DNA from: Sitta carolinensis
Taxonomy: Eukaryota; Chordata; Aves; Passeriformes; Sittidae
DNA length: 64,000 nt
Assembly (NCBI GenBank): GCA_032173965.1
Contig: CM063283.1
Span: 111,547,108 to 111,611,107, forward strand
Direction of reading: 5' to 3'
Part shown: positions 48,808 through 61,600 of the stretch, piece after piece
Numbering within the stretch: position 1 is the stretch's first letter
Layout of the letters: the number at the start of each line of letters is the position of its first letter
Notes under the pieces: model-generated
The model's input: only the letters and a program-made list of their open reading frames with translations
Databases searched by the model: none
What the model was told of the DNA's origin: nothing
Translations under genes and position numbers: made by a program

Positions 48808-48978
48808 TTGTTGTTGCCCATAGAGGTTGTGGACTCCCCATCCCTGGAAGTGTCCACAGCCAGGCTGGACAAGACTCTGAACAACCTGGGATAGTGGAAG
48901 GTGTCCCTGCCCATGGCAGAGGGTGGAATGAGATGAGCTTTAAAGTCCCTTTCAACCCAAAACATTCTATGATTCCAT
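48808..48978 (+). mobile_element. CR1 LINE, 3' fragment (sense +)
   Basis: Contains 'tagaggttgtggactcccca', 'tccctggaagtgtcc', 'ggaaggtgtccctgcccatg' and the tail 'acattctatgattccatg'. Confidence 0.88.
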
Positions 48979-51900
48979 GTTCATCAGACTAAGACTGCAA
49001 AGATAATTTATAGTTTCACCATTTACAACTAAATGGATTTCTTTTTTTTTTTTAGATCAGGATCTGATAACTCTTCTTTTCCTAAGGAAAAGACAAGCCA
49101 AAGTGTCTTACTCCTTATAGTGTCACTTGAGCAGAATGTGAATGATTACTCTGAAATTTATTGATATATTTAAAAAGTATATATAAAAGCTCTAAAATCA
49201 ATTAGTACAATGTTGTCCCTGAAAATCAGCCTTCTGATTTGTTTTAGTATAGTGGAGTCAGTTCTCATGAATTGTAAGATAAACAAGAATCATGTTTGCA
49301 TTCCTTTGTGAAAAGATATCACCTGATGGGCTTCTTAAGTGACCAGTGAAGATGGAGAGGTGGGAACTTCTCTGTCCAATCTCTGATCACTGTCCAGAAA
49401 CTGAGAGATACGAGGTCAACAATAAACAGGATCTTCTTCCTTTCTTCTTCTCTGCCTGAACACCTGTTGTGTGTGTTGCTGTGTGTTTCTATCTGCGTCA
49501 CAGTAACAGTACAACCTTTTGCAAAATGTGGAAGTCTTTTACCCAGTAATCTAACAACTTAATAGAAATTGGACTAGGAGGATAGAAAGCCACTTTCCTA
49601 TGCTATTCTGTACCCAAAACTCAGCACCTCAGTGCCATGGCTACTAGAAACACTTACGACTTCAAGCTAGGGACCAATCTCCACTAAGAGTTAGTTATAA
49701 TGGTGTCCAGTGAGCTGAAGGAGGAACTAGTTTGTTTATAAATTACTGAGTTAGATGTGACCCAGACACAGCAGATTACCACTGTGTAGGAGGAGTGACT
49801 GCATCAAACAGAACCAAGGGCTGGTGAGACAAGTTATGGACAGCTCTTCACCCCCCATCTTCCAACACACCCACTGAGGTGGAGAGCTGGGGCAGCCCAG
49901 GAAAGAGCCCTGCAGGGGATGCTGGCTGTGTGGAAGAGGTTTTTGCTCCAGTTTATCCAGCTGAACAGACTGTTGCTGTACCCAATGGGCCGTGTAAACT
50001 GAGCCTTTGCTGCTGCACTGATGGTCTCGCAGCCAGGCAAAATTCAGGTCAAATTTATAACTCTTCATTTGCAATTGGAGAGCTCGCACTTAGATGGGCA
50101 GCACTGTATGGCTTGACTGCACAATCATTAGGGTTCAATTAAGCAGAATACACAGGTACCAATTGATTAATCTGGAAAAACACCGGCTGCTAGCAACAAA
50201 AATCAATTCTTTTTTCTCTCTTTCTTTTCCATTGAATCCTTGTCGATTACAGAATGAATCAAATTTTAAAACTCATGCTGAAGAACACCCTGAGTAGGTT
50301 AAGCCCCAGATTCCTTACTTGGTGGCAAATCCAATGCTTGTTCCCCAGCTTCTGTATACTTAAGGTGTTGCACAATTAGGTCTTCAACCTCACCCTGTGT
50401 AAACAGCGAATTTCAAACTGAAAAAAAGATCTCTCTGATGGCTTCCTGATTTACTTCCTTGAATATCAATGGAAACATGCAGCTTGTCAATATTAATGGC
50501 ACAAATGATGCTAAGATGAGCACACAGTGATACATCACAGTGAGAAAAACAGATCTTGGAACTTGAAGAGAGAGACAGATGTCTTTGTTTTCTTCCCTTC
50601 TATTTTATCAATGGAAAAACTGCCAAAATTCACTTCAACCTGGAGCTGTTGACACAAAAAGTTCTTAGGACACCAGGGAAGAACCAGATTGTGAAGAAAA
50701 AAAGAGGTGGAAGGGAGAAAGGGGGCATAGAAGCTTTTCAGATATTACATTAATTTGAAAGAGTCAGTGTTGTGTACAGCAAGGAAAGCCAAATGTTGAG
50801 TGAAGACAAACTTCTGTTCTGCATGTGATATGATCCCACTAGAAAAAATATATAAACCAAATTAACCAGGACTGAGACAGGTAATCAGCTCCCTTCCAAA
50901 GACAGTAAATACATAGGAGAGAAGAGCTGAGGAGTTCCAGCTCCAAAAAGGAGCCATTAACTGAGACTCTACCACAATGTAGAAGTGTTATGAGCCTGAC
51001 AATATCCTTTGTGCTACAACCTCTTTGCACAACTCCAGAATTCCCATTACTAACAGGTATTTCTCAGGTGAGCAGAATGATGAGTGCAAGAGAAGCCATT
51101 CCTGCTCTGTGGAGAGACTCAGAGATTTCATGTGTAGGTTTTAATTCAATGAACCTTGATATATATACCCTTTGGGCTATGGCTCTGTGGTGGGATTTGT
51201 ATCCCTGATGGAACTGCAGCTGCTGCAGCTGTAGCAAGGAGTACCAGGTACCTTCCCTTGGGACTCCTGACACATCCAGCCCTTGGGAAGCCACCAGAGC
51301 ATCACCCTCACCTGCAGCCCTCCCCCAGGAGCTGCCCAGAGATGGATAAGAGGGTGGCCTGTGGGATGAGAGATAAGGAAATACAGCTAAATGTGACCAC
51401 TCAAGACTTACAGGCAGGAATCTGGGATAGTGTTCCCTGCCCCTTGCCTGTGGTGTCTGTTGAACAACACTGTGCTCAGTGAATTGGAATGAATGATCTG
51501 CAGATGCCATCGGGATGTGTCCAGGGCATTCACTGAGGCCATGGCATTGTCCTGTGGGAGGCCTGCCTCAGGGAAGGGTTACTGACTAACTCTGGCAATA
51601 CTGGCAAACAAACCCGTTTCCAGGAACAGAATTTGATCCACAGCAAACATCCTTGAGCTGTGAAGTGGTGTTAGGAGCTGTTTCTCAGCCTGCCAGCCTT
51701 CTCACTTCTCTCTCCTCCCCTTAAAGAGATAAGCATGCAAATGATGCTGAGCTTCTAGAACAGACTAATTTCACAGAAAAAGTGCTGAGTCCTCTGGTAT
51801 CCTGAAAAAGTGTTAAGTTCCCAAGTTTCAGAGGCAGACCATGTGGCAGAGGTTAAGTCCCCTTAGAGCTGTGTTTTCATACTCTCTGCAGGCACACATA

Positions 51901-52055
51901 AGCACTGCTTAAGTATCTCAATATTTCAAGCTCTTTAACATTCCACTACTTTCTAAGAAAAAAAAAAAAATCTCAAAAAATAACAATTAAACCCAAGCTT
52001 TTGCAGAAAGGGACAACTTCTGAGGAAAATTTATGAAGAGAGTGGTAAAGTTTCC
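48979..52055. other. Intergenic, no gene seen
   Basis: Several open frames exist but none has a coherent domain or splice context. This is DNA just past the UMODL1 3' end. Confidence 0.45.
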
Positions 52056-52061
52056 TTTATT
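52056..52061 (-). terminator. UMODL1: Candidate UMODL1 poly(A) signal
   Basis: AATAAA on the minus strand 360 bases past the UMODL1 stop codon at 52421, giving a 3' UTR of about 0.38 kb. Assignment by position. Confidence 0.4.
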
Positions 52062-52420
52062 ATACTAGTCACTGGTTTAAACCCAAAAATCATATGGCTT
52101 TTTTTGTGGAAATGCTTCTTGGTGTTTTTTAAGGTGATGTGCCATTTACTCGGACTGAGATCAAAGCCCTGAAGGAAGATGAAGGACACAGTGCTGTCTT
52201 CCTCCTCTTGTAGTTTGCACCATTTGAAAACAGGGAAGAACAGTAGGAATTTCTTTCTTTCTTATATGGCCTTTACCCACAGCAAAAAGGAGATCAGGTT
52301 CAAATATTCTCATATAAAAGATGGTCATCTACAAATATTTCACCATTTCAGGAAGAGATGAACAGCTAAAAAATGCAACTGATCACAATTCAATGTTTAC
52401 ACGTGGTAACCTGTGAATCA

Positions 52421-52604
52421 CTAATCATAGAACACTTGGTAGCTGATGTTGTCAGACTTGATCCTGAGGTTGTCTCTTCCTGTCTTTCGCTGGTACTGGA
52501 AAATGAGAAGGGTCACAACTCCCAGCACAATCCCAAACACAGCTAGGGCTATGAGGATGATGTATCCAATTCCCATTCCAACCTTCTTCTCTCTCTTCGA
52601 CTCG
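52421..52604 (-). CDS. UMODL1: UMODL1 last exon: transmembrane segment and tail
   Basis: After a T-rich acceptor the frame gives ESKREKKVGMGIG, then about 20 hydrophobic residues (YIILIALAVFGIVLGVV), then a basic tail FQYQRKTGRDN, ending SDNISYQVFYD and TAG. YQVF fits a YxxPhi sorting motif. The tail pattern (QYQR ... SYQVFY) is typical of UMODL1. It needs two bases from the preceding exon. Confidence 0.88.
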
Positions 52605-55600
52605 CTAAAAAAAAATAAATTTAAAAAATCAAGAGGTGAAAGAAAAACCCTTTGAAACTCCTAAACCCTTTACTGGGGAGAGAAACAAGCCCTGCATATT
52701 AATTAGCCAACATGCCAGTACAGAACTGTGCTACAGAAGTGTATCAGCCTCCTGGGGAGGGTGATTCTCATGGAAAGGGTTTGGGGACAGACCATGTTCT
52801 CTTTTACACACCAGTGCAGAGTCCCTGCAGACATGAGTGTGATTTTCAGCTCATTCAGAAGCAAGAATTAAAGAATAAGTACTGGTGACTTTTTAAAATG
52901 CTGACTTAATTTCATAAGTACTTTAGAGGTGAAGCATTCCCCTATCTTAGTCCTGCCCCCATTCATCTATGATTATAAAAATGACATGATTTGCTTTTAC
53001 CACCTGTGTAACTGTTCTTCAAGCACAGAGTATTTGTGGAAGGATTCTCTGTGTGTGCTGGGTCTCTAAGCTCCCAGCTTCCATGTATTTCTCCAAATCT
53101 GCAAGCAGAAACCCCTCTCCCTTTATTATTATGCCTCTCTTTGTGCTTGTACAAGTCCTTACAATTCCTTCCTGCAAAGGCTCAATGCACCTAACAAAAC
53201 AGGCGTTTATTTGCTTACATTTTCAGGACAGCACTTGTTTTGTCAGGCACTTGTGTGGTACCTGAGGTACACAGAAGATAAATACCCCAGCACACACATC
53301 TACAATCAGAGACAAGATTTTTGGCCAAAGGGCACTGCTGGCAGCCACAGAGGTCAGTAAGAGCAGTGTTCAAGCTTCAGAGCACTCAGGACATCTTTCC
53401 AACACAGGACAAAGCAGGGCTGTGTAATATATTTAGTCTCATTTTTGAATTTCAGCATAAAACAAAGGAGTAAAGTAGAACATGCACAGTGGAAATGGCA
53501 GCCTGTAGCCAGACACAGAGCAGGCCCTCCTGAGGAACAGTGGCCTTTGCCATAACATGTGATCGAGTGTTGGCAGAGCAGGTAAAGTTTTTCATGTTTC
53601 ACTACACCTGTCATTTCCTAACATCATAATTCATGTCATCCCCTTCAACACAGAGATGTAGATCACTTAAAGTGTGGGGTGATTATCCAAACCAGAAATA
53701 AGAGACAGCATCCAAAAGTGCCACCATTGCCTAGAAATCAATTTAGTAAAACCCCAAGAATGTTCCTCTCAGCAGAGGCCCTTTTGGAAAATGGCCATTG
53801 TCAAAATTAGAAATGCATCAGGATCTCCAGCAAAAATGGGAGTGAGAGCTACTTGTTGTAAGAGCCAAACAAAGAAAGCTGCATTAATTGCTTTTTCTTT
53901 TTTTTTTAAAGAATTAATTCAGAAATGAGTGCTGAGGGGCCTATTTGAACAGACTGTGTAACAGAAGAAAAATACATTCTTCTAAGTCAGAGTCAGTTCC
54001 TAGGTCCAAAAGAACATTAGGAACTGTCTATTCATGGTAGCCATGAGTTAAGACTGATATTGGTGAGCCAAAACACTCTCAATGGGTGTTTTACATTAAG
54101 AAGTTATAAATGTAAAACTGGAGGGGGCCAAATGACATAAAACTTGAGAGACCACAGGTGCCCTTGAAAGCATCACTCAGGTGAAATGCAGAAAAAGCAG
54201 GTGCATAACAAATTAGACCTTGCTTGTCCCTAGTGCTGGTGTTTGCCCTCAATTAACCTGTGCTGCACCAAATTAACCAAGGGTGCTGTGCATCAGCTGT
54301 GCTCTGCCACTTCCCCTCAGAGTGGTAATGAAGTCAATAGCAGGGAGCCAAAGGAAACACAACAATAAAATCTCTTACATCCTCTGATTTGGGACTTCAG
54401 AGCCCAAAATAATTGCAGACTAACAGCAGTGTAAACACTTGGAAAATCGATTGCAATCTGAGAGATCGACTCCGCTTTCACACTTTACAATTGAAATAAT
54501 TGTTTGATTTTGTGGTGGTTGCACTCGTTACCCTGTGCAAACAGCCACACAAAAGCACTTTATCTTGCTTTCTACAGTTGCCTGACAACCTGACAGTCCC
54601 TGCTCCGAGGAGGGCACCTGCTTCTCCACGCTGCCACGTGGCTCCAGCAGGAATTCCTGCTCCCAAGGAATATAGAAGGGTGCAGAAACCCTGTGTGTCA
54701 CAGGTCAGGTTCCTTTGCCAGTACAAAATCTTGGCATGACAGTCTGCTCACAAGTCACCAGCGGATTTGCACAGGGGTCCCCAGGATGTTCCGTGCAGGG
54801 CAATGGTCTCTCCAGCCATCAGGAGCCGAGCCCTTGCCTGGCATCTCTGCAACGATCAATTCAAACTCCAGCAGGTCATGTGGCTTACTAATTCAAGATA
54901 CAAAGCCTTCTGATGAGCCTGTGAAAGCCCAGTGCCACTCTTACCATTGGGCTTTTGTTTCTTAATGTTATGCTCTGTTAAACTGAAATTAGCACCAAAA
55001 GGAAGTCCAAAACAAATGGCATCAGGGAAAAATCAGTATAAAATCTGTAATTAGTCACACTGGAACACACTGCTGAGAACAGACATTTCACACGGACAAC
55101 CTTTTCATTAACTTTCTGTTAATTTATTTATTAGTTAATTTCTTTATTTTAGAGAAACCTTATGGGAGAGTAAGTTTATCACTAATGCCAGGGTTTTGCA
55201 AGCACTTTTGTTTGGATGTTTCTGCTGCCTGTGCCAGGCACAGCAGATACTGCAACCAGCACCAGCACAAGCAGCAGCAGCAGCTTTCAGACCCTGGCAA
55301 GCCATGTGTCATTCTGAAGCTACCCACAACCTCGGTGACATGTGAACCACTAATCTGGGACCCACAAGGCTGAAATCCCTGTCCTGTGGGATGCTGTGGA
55401 TCAGCTGCTTTAGTTCTGTGTGAGCAGCACTTGCCTAGAAATCATTTTATAGCATGCAACAGCATTTTCTGCACATTTCCTTCTTTTTGTTTGCTGCCTT
55501 TTTGTTTTAAGTTGCAGCCTAAAGGTCCCTGATGGGAACCAAAACTTACTGGCATTATTCAAAGGCTACTGTGGCTCTCCTGGAAGAGCACAAATAACCC

Positions 55601-58600
55601 CAGAGAAATGGCAGCATCATACCATGATCAGCAAAATCTTCAGGGTATCTTACTGGCTTCTTTACACCAGAATGTCTCACCAGTGTTACCAGTTTGGCTG
55701 CACTGGAAAACCTCTATAATCCACTGCCAGCAGCAGTGTCATCAGCTGGGTCAGCCCCCAGAAAAATACCCATGTGGTTATTTATGGCTTTGGTCTGCTC
55801 TCAAATAGCTTTCCCAGGTAGGTGGATCCATTAGAGAACACATTTATGTCATTGCTCCTTGATGAAAATGAAATTTTTGGTTCATGGGGCAGCCACATTC
55901 CACCAAACATCTGCATGGTGGTGGCACATCACTCCTCTTCCCATTCAAAGTAATTTTTCTTACTCATTTCTTACTACTTTTCTCATCAGCCACTCCATTT
56001 TTTAAAAACTCTAAACCTTAGAGCACCTTATTCTCTTCCACAGAGGAAGCAATGAATAAATAGACTGAGTAAGAAGAAATAATACAAGGTGTAAGTCTCG
56101 AGTGTGTGGGTGAGGAGCTGAGCTAACTCTGCCCTGAAGCAAACCACTGTTCCCCAGAGTAACAGATCAGAGATCCCAGACCCAGGGCACTTTCCCAGCC
56201 ATCTTACATTATTTACAAATACCCTCTGTTCTTGCTCTTCTTCCTTGATCTTTGCACCTTCTGCAGCTCCTCCTCCTTTTGTAAAAGCCATTGCTCAGCC
56301 TGTGTAGATGTGCCTGGAACTTCCCCACATCACAATTTAGCCTCAGTCGAAGATACTGAATTCATTGACTTCTCATAGGGGTAAATTTTGCATGGGAGAA
56401 AGAACAATGCATCCTATATTTATTTATATTAAAAACTGGAGCCATCTTACCATTGTCAGTCATATTTCCTGTCCCTACATTTTGGTTTGTTTTTGTTTTG
56501 TTTTTTTTTAATCTAGAGGAAGCCTTATACTTTGAGAAAGGAAACAAGCATCTTCTGGCAGCCTTTTTAATTCCTTTAGGAAAAGATCATTTGCTTTATA
56601 ATGGGTTAAAACTGTGTTATTTAGAACTAGAGGAAAGTTTTAAACAATGGGGGAACACCAAACTGCTAATGAAAACATCCTTGATAGAAAAAGAGCCAGG
56701 AAGGTTGGCAGAGGAAGAGGAGAATTCCCAGGTGTCTGCTAGTAAGGAAAAAAAAGCCATCGTTAAGCATATTTTTTTCTTATTTCTATAGTAGCAACAC
56801 ATTTTAGATAAAGCTTTGTATCACTTACTTGCAAGTAAAAAGAAACAATGCAATGCTTTGTTGCACAGACAATTAAAAACTGCAGTTCTTATCAGAGCAT
56901 GGCTTGGTTTATTGCTTTGAAAATCAAGCAGGCTTTGATGTAAGCTGTAATAAACTCTATTAAAATCACAGCCCTAGAAACTTAATGACACTGAGCTTCC
57001 TTTTCTGGCACCTAAACTCTCAGTTGAAGAAGCAAATCTGAAGGGGATAAGAAAAAAAGGACAGAAAAATATATAAATTTACTGAGACATCCTTCTGACA
57101 CTGCTGCTCTGGGAGTTCCTGTTTTGTGACACATCCATCTGAGCTGATACTTTTCTAGCCAGCCTAATTCACTGCTTTTTAGTCATCCTTAAAATGAGTG
57201 AAAGGTCCAGTTCTCAGGTTCCCCAACTCTGTGCAATCTCCATGCTTTTTTTCTGGAGGATGAGCAACAGGAAGAAAAGCTGACACTTCCATATGGTTGT
57301 AGTGTTTCCCTACTCCCCTCTACTCTCAGCAGAGAACAAAGGAAACCTCAAGAGTTATTTTAAACCTTGTTTGGAAACATTACTCCTTCCATTCCATTGC
57401 AGGACTCCATATGGCACTGAGAAAAATATATTTTTTGGGGAAAACAGCGTATCAGAGCAAAATACAGTCCTGCAGGTGCTTCCTGGGGACTCCATACAAA
57501 TATAAATTCTGCAGTGTAGGTAAACCACAGAGTTGTTGGCAAAGGAAAAATTTTCATCTTAAACTGAGCTGTGCTCGAATTCCCATTTTCCAGCAGGGTG
57601 GTGAAAGTGTTTGGAATGGGACAACTGAAAAGGGAGACAAAATCCACACAGAGCAGCTAAGGCTAGAGAAGGCAGGTTTTGGTTACAGCACAAAAATTGG
57701 GTTTTAAGGCTTTCCTTCCTTTAGGAAGCCACAGCCAGAGCCTTCACAAAGCAGCTCTGGCAGAGCAGTGGTGATAAGGAGCTGTCTGCTGCTTTATTCT
57801 CACAGCAACCAAGTGGAACAGGAGAGGTGAGAAGTGGTTGCAGAGTTGGAGAAGAAGGGAAAGAGTAACAGAAAGGATTTAAACTTGGCTTCACTGAACA
57901 CAAATTGAAAAAACCAATCAAATTTAAAGGACTAGATTTTGTTACTGAGCAAAATGATTATCCTCTATTTTAAGGGGGCATGTGAGCCCAAGGAATCTGA
58001 CATTGGGGTGAGATCTGGGATCCAGACAGGAACAAACCTCCTCTTTCACCAGAGGCTGCTTTAATATCACATGTGAGGAAGCAAATACCCTATTTCTTTG
58101 TTGACAAGAAGCACATAAGCTCTTGATAAAGCTGAAACCACAGAGAAAGCTCTGAACCACAGAGGAGATAAAACACCCACTTCTCAAATGCTCTTACACT
58201 ACTGACAGCCAAAATCACTCTCAAGTGATTTCTTCAGGTTAAAAGCACAATTCCCGCACAAAATTGTAAGGAAGACAACCAAACTCAAAAACCTTCCACA
58301 TGGCCCTTTGAAATCCATTTTCATTTCTACCTTTCTTGTTCAAAGAAGGTGTAACCAGGCCAAATAGAAAGGGACCATGCATGTGAATGATGAGAACACA
58401 TGTAAATGGCATTTAAAATATAACACATTATTAGTCAGTACCACTGTAAGACCTAAGGCATGGCTCATGGTATTTGCAAATGGCATTGCTGTACCTGTTG
58501 CTGATAAAAGCAAATGACAGGGGATCCACTGAATTATTGGTTGGAGTGGCCCAGCAGTCAGTGAGAACAACCTTGAGCTTGCTGCCTGCCCTCTGCATCC

Positions 58601-61600
58601 CCACTTCAATCAGCACATCCCCACTGGCAGAGACACTGAAATTTTTGGGGATTGGGGAGTTTCCAGTGAACAACTGCATTTCTGTTCTGAAGTGTCCAGA
58701 TCCATGCAAATCCTCAAAGATGGTGTAAAGTCTGAAAAATCAATTATCCTTCTTTAAAGACCACAAATTTGACTGTAAGTTTCTGCAAGCTGTAAATCAG
58801 TGCCTGTTTTTCCCACATATTTAAACAGTGAAGGGTTATCTGCAGTCCAGGAGGGCAGGACACTGTTTAAAAGGAAAGGTGAAAATACATCGAGTTTTCA
58901 GCTGGGAAGGGAGAGAGCATGAAGGCACAAGTGTGAAAATCCAAAGGGTGGTCTCAGCAATTCAGACAGGGCAGAGAGAAATACCTGAGTGGAGCAGAAG
59001 GGGAGCAAGACTATGAACACTCTGAAAGCTCAAAATAAGGACAGTAAAAGCTTAGTGCAGAAGAGAGGATCCAAAATAAAAAAAATTATACAGAAAAAAT
59101 CTGAACAGAAAGTGAAAGGCATGAGAAAATTATAGAGCTCAAAGAAAAGCGGCCTGACAAAGACTTTGCTGGGGAATAGAAAGGAAAATGCAATCTCTGG
59201 ACAGGGCTAGGAAACAGAAACTGGGTTTGGTGCCAATAGTTTAAGCATGATGATAGGGGAAGAGAGGAGATGCTCTTGTATGAAGGGAGGACACTCCCCA
59301 TGAGAGAAAGGCTTGTGCTGTCACATTTTCTGCCAGCACAGCCTTGATTTTCTGTGAAGTGTGGCTCTGATTCCATCTTACTCGAAGGTGGGGCCTTCCA
59401 CAATAAAAAGAGTATTTGTACAATATATCTCCTGGTTTTTGGAATTGATCAAATAAGGATTTGTGCGGGGTTAAGAACTGCCATTCTCAGAAGCCACATA
59501 GCAATCTGCAGGCCCACATCAGGTGGAAAGATACACAACTGATATGTTCCAAAAGCAGGAAAATGCTGTTATTGCTACAAGGGATTGCCCAGGAAAGCAA
59601 TGAGGAGATAGGAATTCTGACTCCTGAACCAGCAGTTCCCAAAGGTTTATTTTCACCTGTGGTTTAGCCAGGTAAAGGCCAAGCTCCTTGGATCTACTGG
59701 AATATTAGTGGGAGTAGGAGAGAAGCACACAGCAGGGATCTCCTTGATGCCTTGGAATGGCTGCTTAAAACAGAGGCTAGACAGAGTTAAAGTAGGTTTT
59801 TATTAAAAGGCCTTCAAAAGGGTACACCTTGGGCAGTGTAGGAGCCTGGCAGAGGCTACACCCAAGATGGATGATGGTCATGAGTGTTTTGGGCAGATAG
59901 ACATTTGTCCTGTTTACATATCAGAGATTAATTGTCCAATTACAGCTTCAGGTAATGAAGTTACATTCCTCCAGTTTGCTCTCCCCCAATTTACTTTTGT
60001 TTATACTTTTCAGGCCTGAGGCTGATGACCTTGGTTCCCAGGCCTGGAAGGATTGTTTAGTCTGACCAAACTGTGAAGAGAGCTTATTAACACTATATGG
60101 AGTTCACAGTTAAACACTCCTGCAGTACAGGATCTGAAAAATACAAAAGCTAAAACTTAAGGCATCATTCTGAGCACAGGACTCCCAGGATGGCAGACTG
60201 CTCCCAGTGCTGTCCCTGGATACAGCTCCAGCCCCTGGGGTTTTCCCAACGCAGCAGCACTCAGCCACACGGCTCAAATGCCACACAGCAGCTTTTCAAA
60301 GCAGAGAGATTGTTCCTCACCCTTCTGCAGTGTACCCAGAGGAAGTCAAGACATCGTTTTGAAACACACAGTGGATGGGACTGGCAATGTTCAAGTGGTG
60401 GATTATTCCCTGAGCAGAAGCATCACTCCAAAGTGTGGTTTTCACCATGGTTGTAGTCATGTTCTGCAGCACAGAAAGCAGAAAACACATCTGTATTTCC
60501 ACAGTTGCACCAGAGCTTTCCAGCCTGGGTGCTCCCCATTCTCTTGACAGCAAAAATCAAACAGACTAAACCTCCACTGTCTTTGTTGCTGTACAGGCAG
60601 GCAAAGAAAATACACCAGGCTTCCTCCTTTTCCTTTTTGTCATATCATAGAATCACAGAACAGCTTTGACTGGAAGGAATCTTAAAAATCATTAAGTTCC
60701 AAACCCCTTTCCATGGGCAAGGACACCTTCCACTAGACCAGGTTGCCCAGAACCCCATTTGACCTGGTCTTGAACACTTGATCATTCCTTAGCAATGGCC
60801 ACTGCTCCAGAAGGGAGTTTCTGTACTTTGGCACGGTCTGAACACAGCCATTGGTTTGGGATCCAAAGGGAGATGTCACTGTTTGTCCCCAGTACTGGTA
60901 GCTATTGAAGTATTTGTCAGTGTGAGATGATGAAATTACTTTTAGGAGAAGACAGCTGCAAAGGGAACCCAGAAGAGGCAAGGGAAGCGACTCTCAGTTT
61001 GGAGAGGCCCTTGAGTTTTGCTGCCTGACCTTAAAGATTTCCCTTACCTTTGGTGCTTCTCATCACACACTGAGAGGACACTTTCCATCACAGGAAGGGG
61101 ATTTTTTCTCCAAAAGTTCAGCAACTCATAGACTGTGTACCCAGCTAAGGATCTACTGCCTCTCCCCTCCTGAAAGGGAAATGAAGTGCTCCAGAGCTTG
61201 TTGGCATTCCTTGATCAGAGGGCTTACAGTCTCAGCTGGGGTGCCACAGTCGCTCCAGCCAGCCTGCAGCACAACGTGGGTGCCATTGCTGGTGCTCACA
61301 TTGCAGCCAGGCTCCCCAGGAACAGGGAACTCTCTGGGATAGACTCCTGCTGCAAGAACCTCTTCTGGATGGCAAGGACAATCCTCCCAATTTCACAGAA
61401 CACACTCACTGCCTCTTTGATGGAAACCTCTGGCACAGGTTTGACAAGGGGGGCTGGAGATGCTCGAGGAGGAACATCAGGAGTTGCTGTGGGATCCGTG
61501 GTGAGAGGAGTCAGCACCGTGCTGGAGAACATGGTGTCCTCCAGAGCTTTGTGCTCAGCAGGAGATAAATCCAGTGAAGCAGGGGAGGAAACATGAGCTG

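Noticed and set aside
53000..53105. Possible exon after a fair acceptor, reading FGEIHGSWELRDP
   Set aside because: Its entry and exit phases do not match the UMODL1 gap, and no family is recognisable.
56216..56290. Possible small UMODL1 exon with basic furin-like residues (GRRAR or RSRKKSK depending on frame)
   Set aside because: The phase does not join the ZP-C exon to the membrane exon in the basic frames, and the acceptor has no pyrimidine tract; kept only as a weak idea.
61186..61596. + strand open frame of 136 codons
   Set aside because: Antisense of the UMODL1 ZP-N exon.
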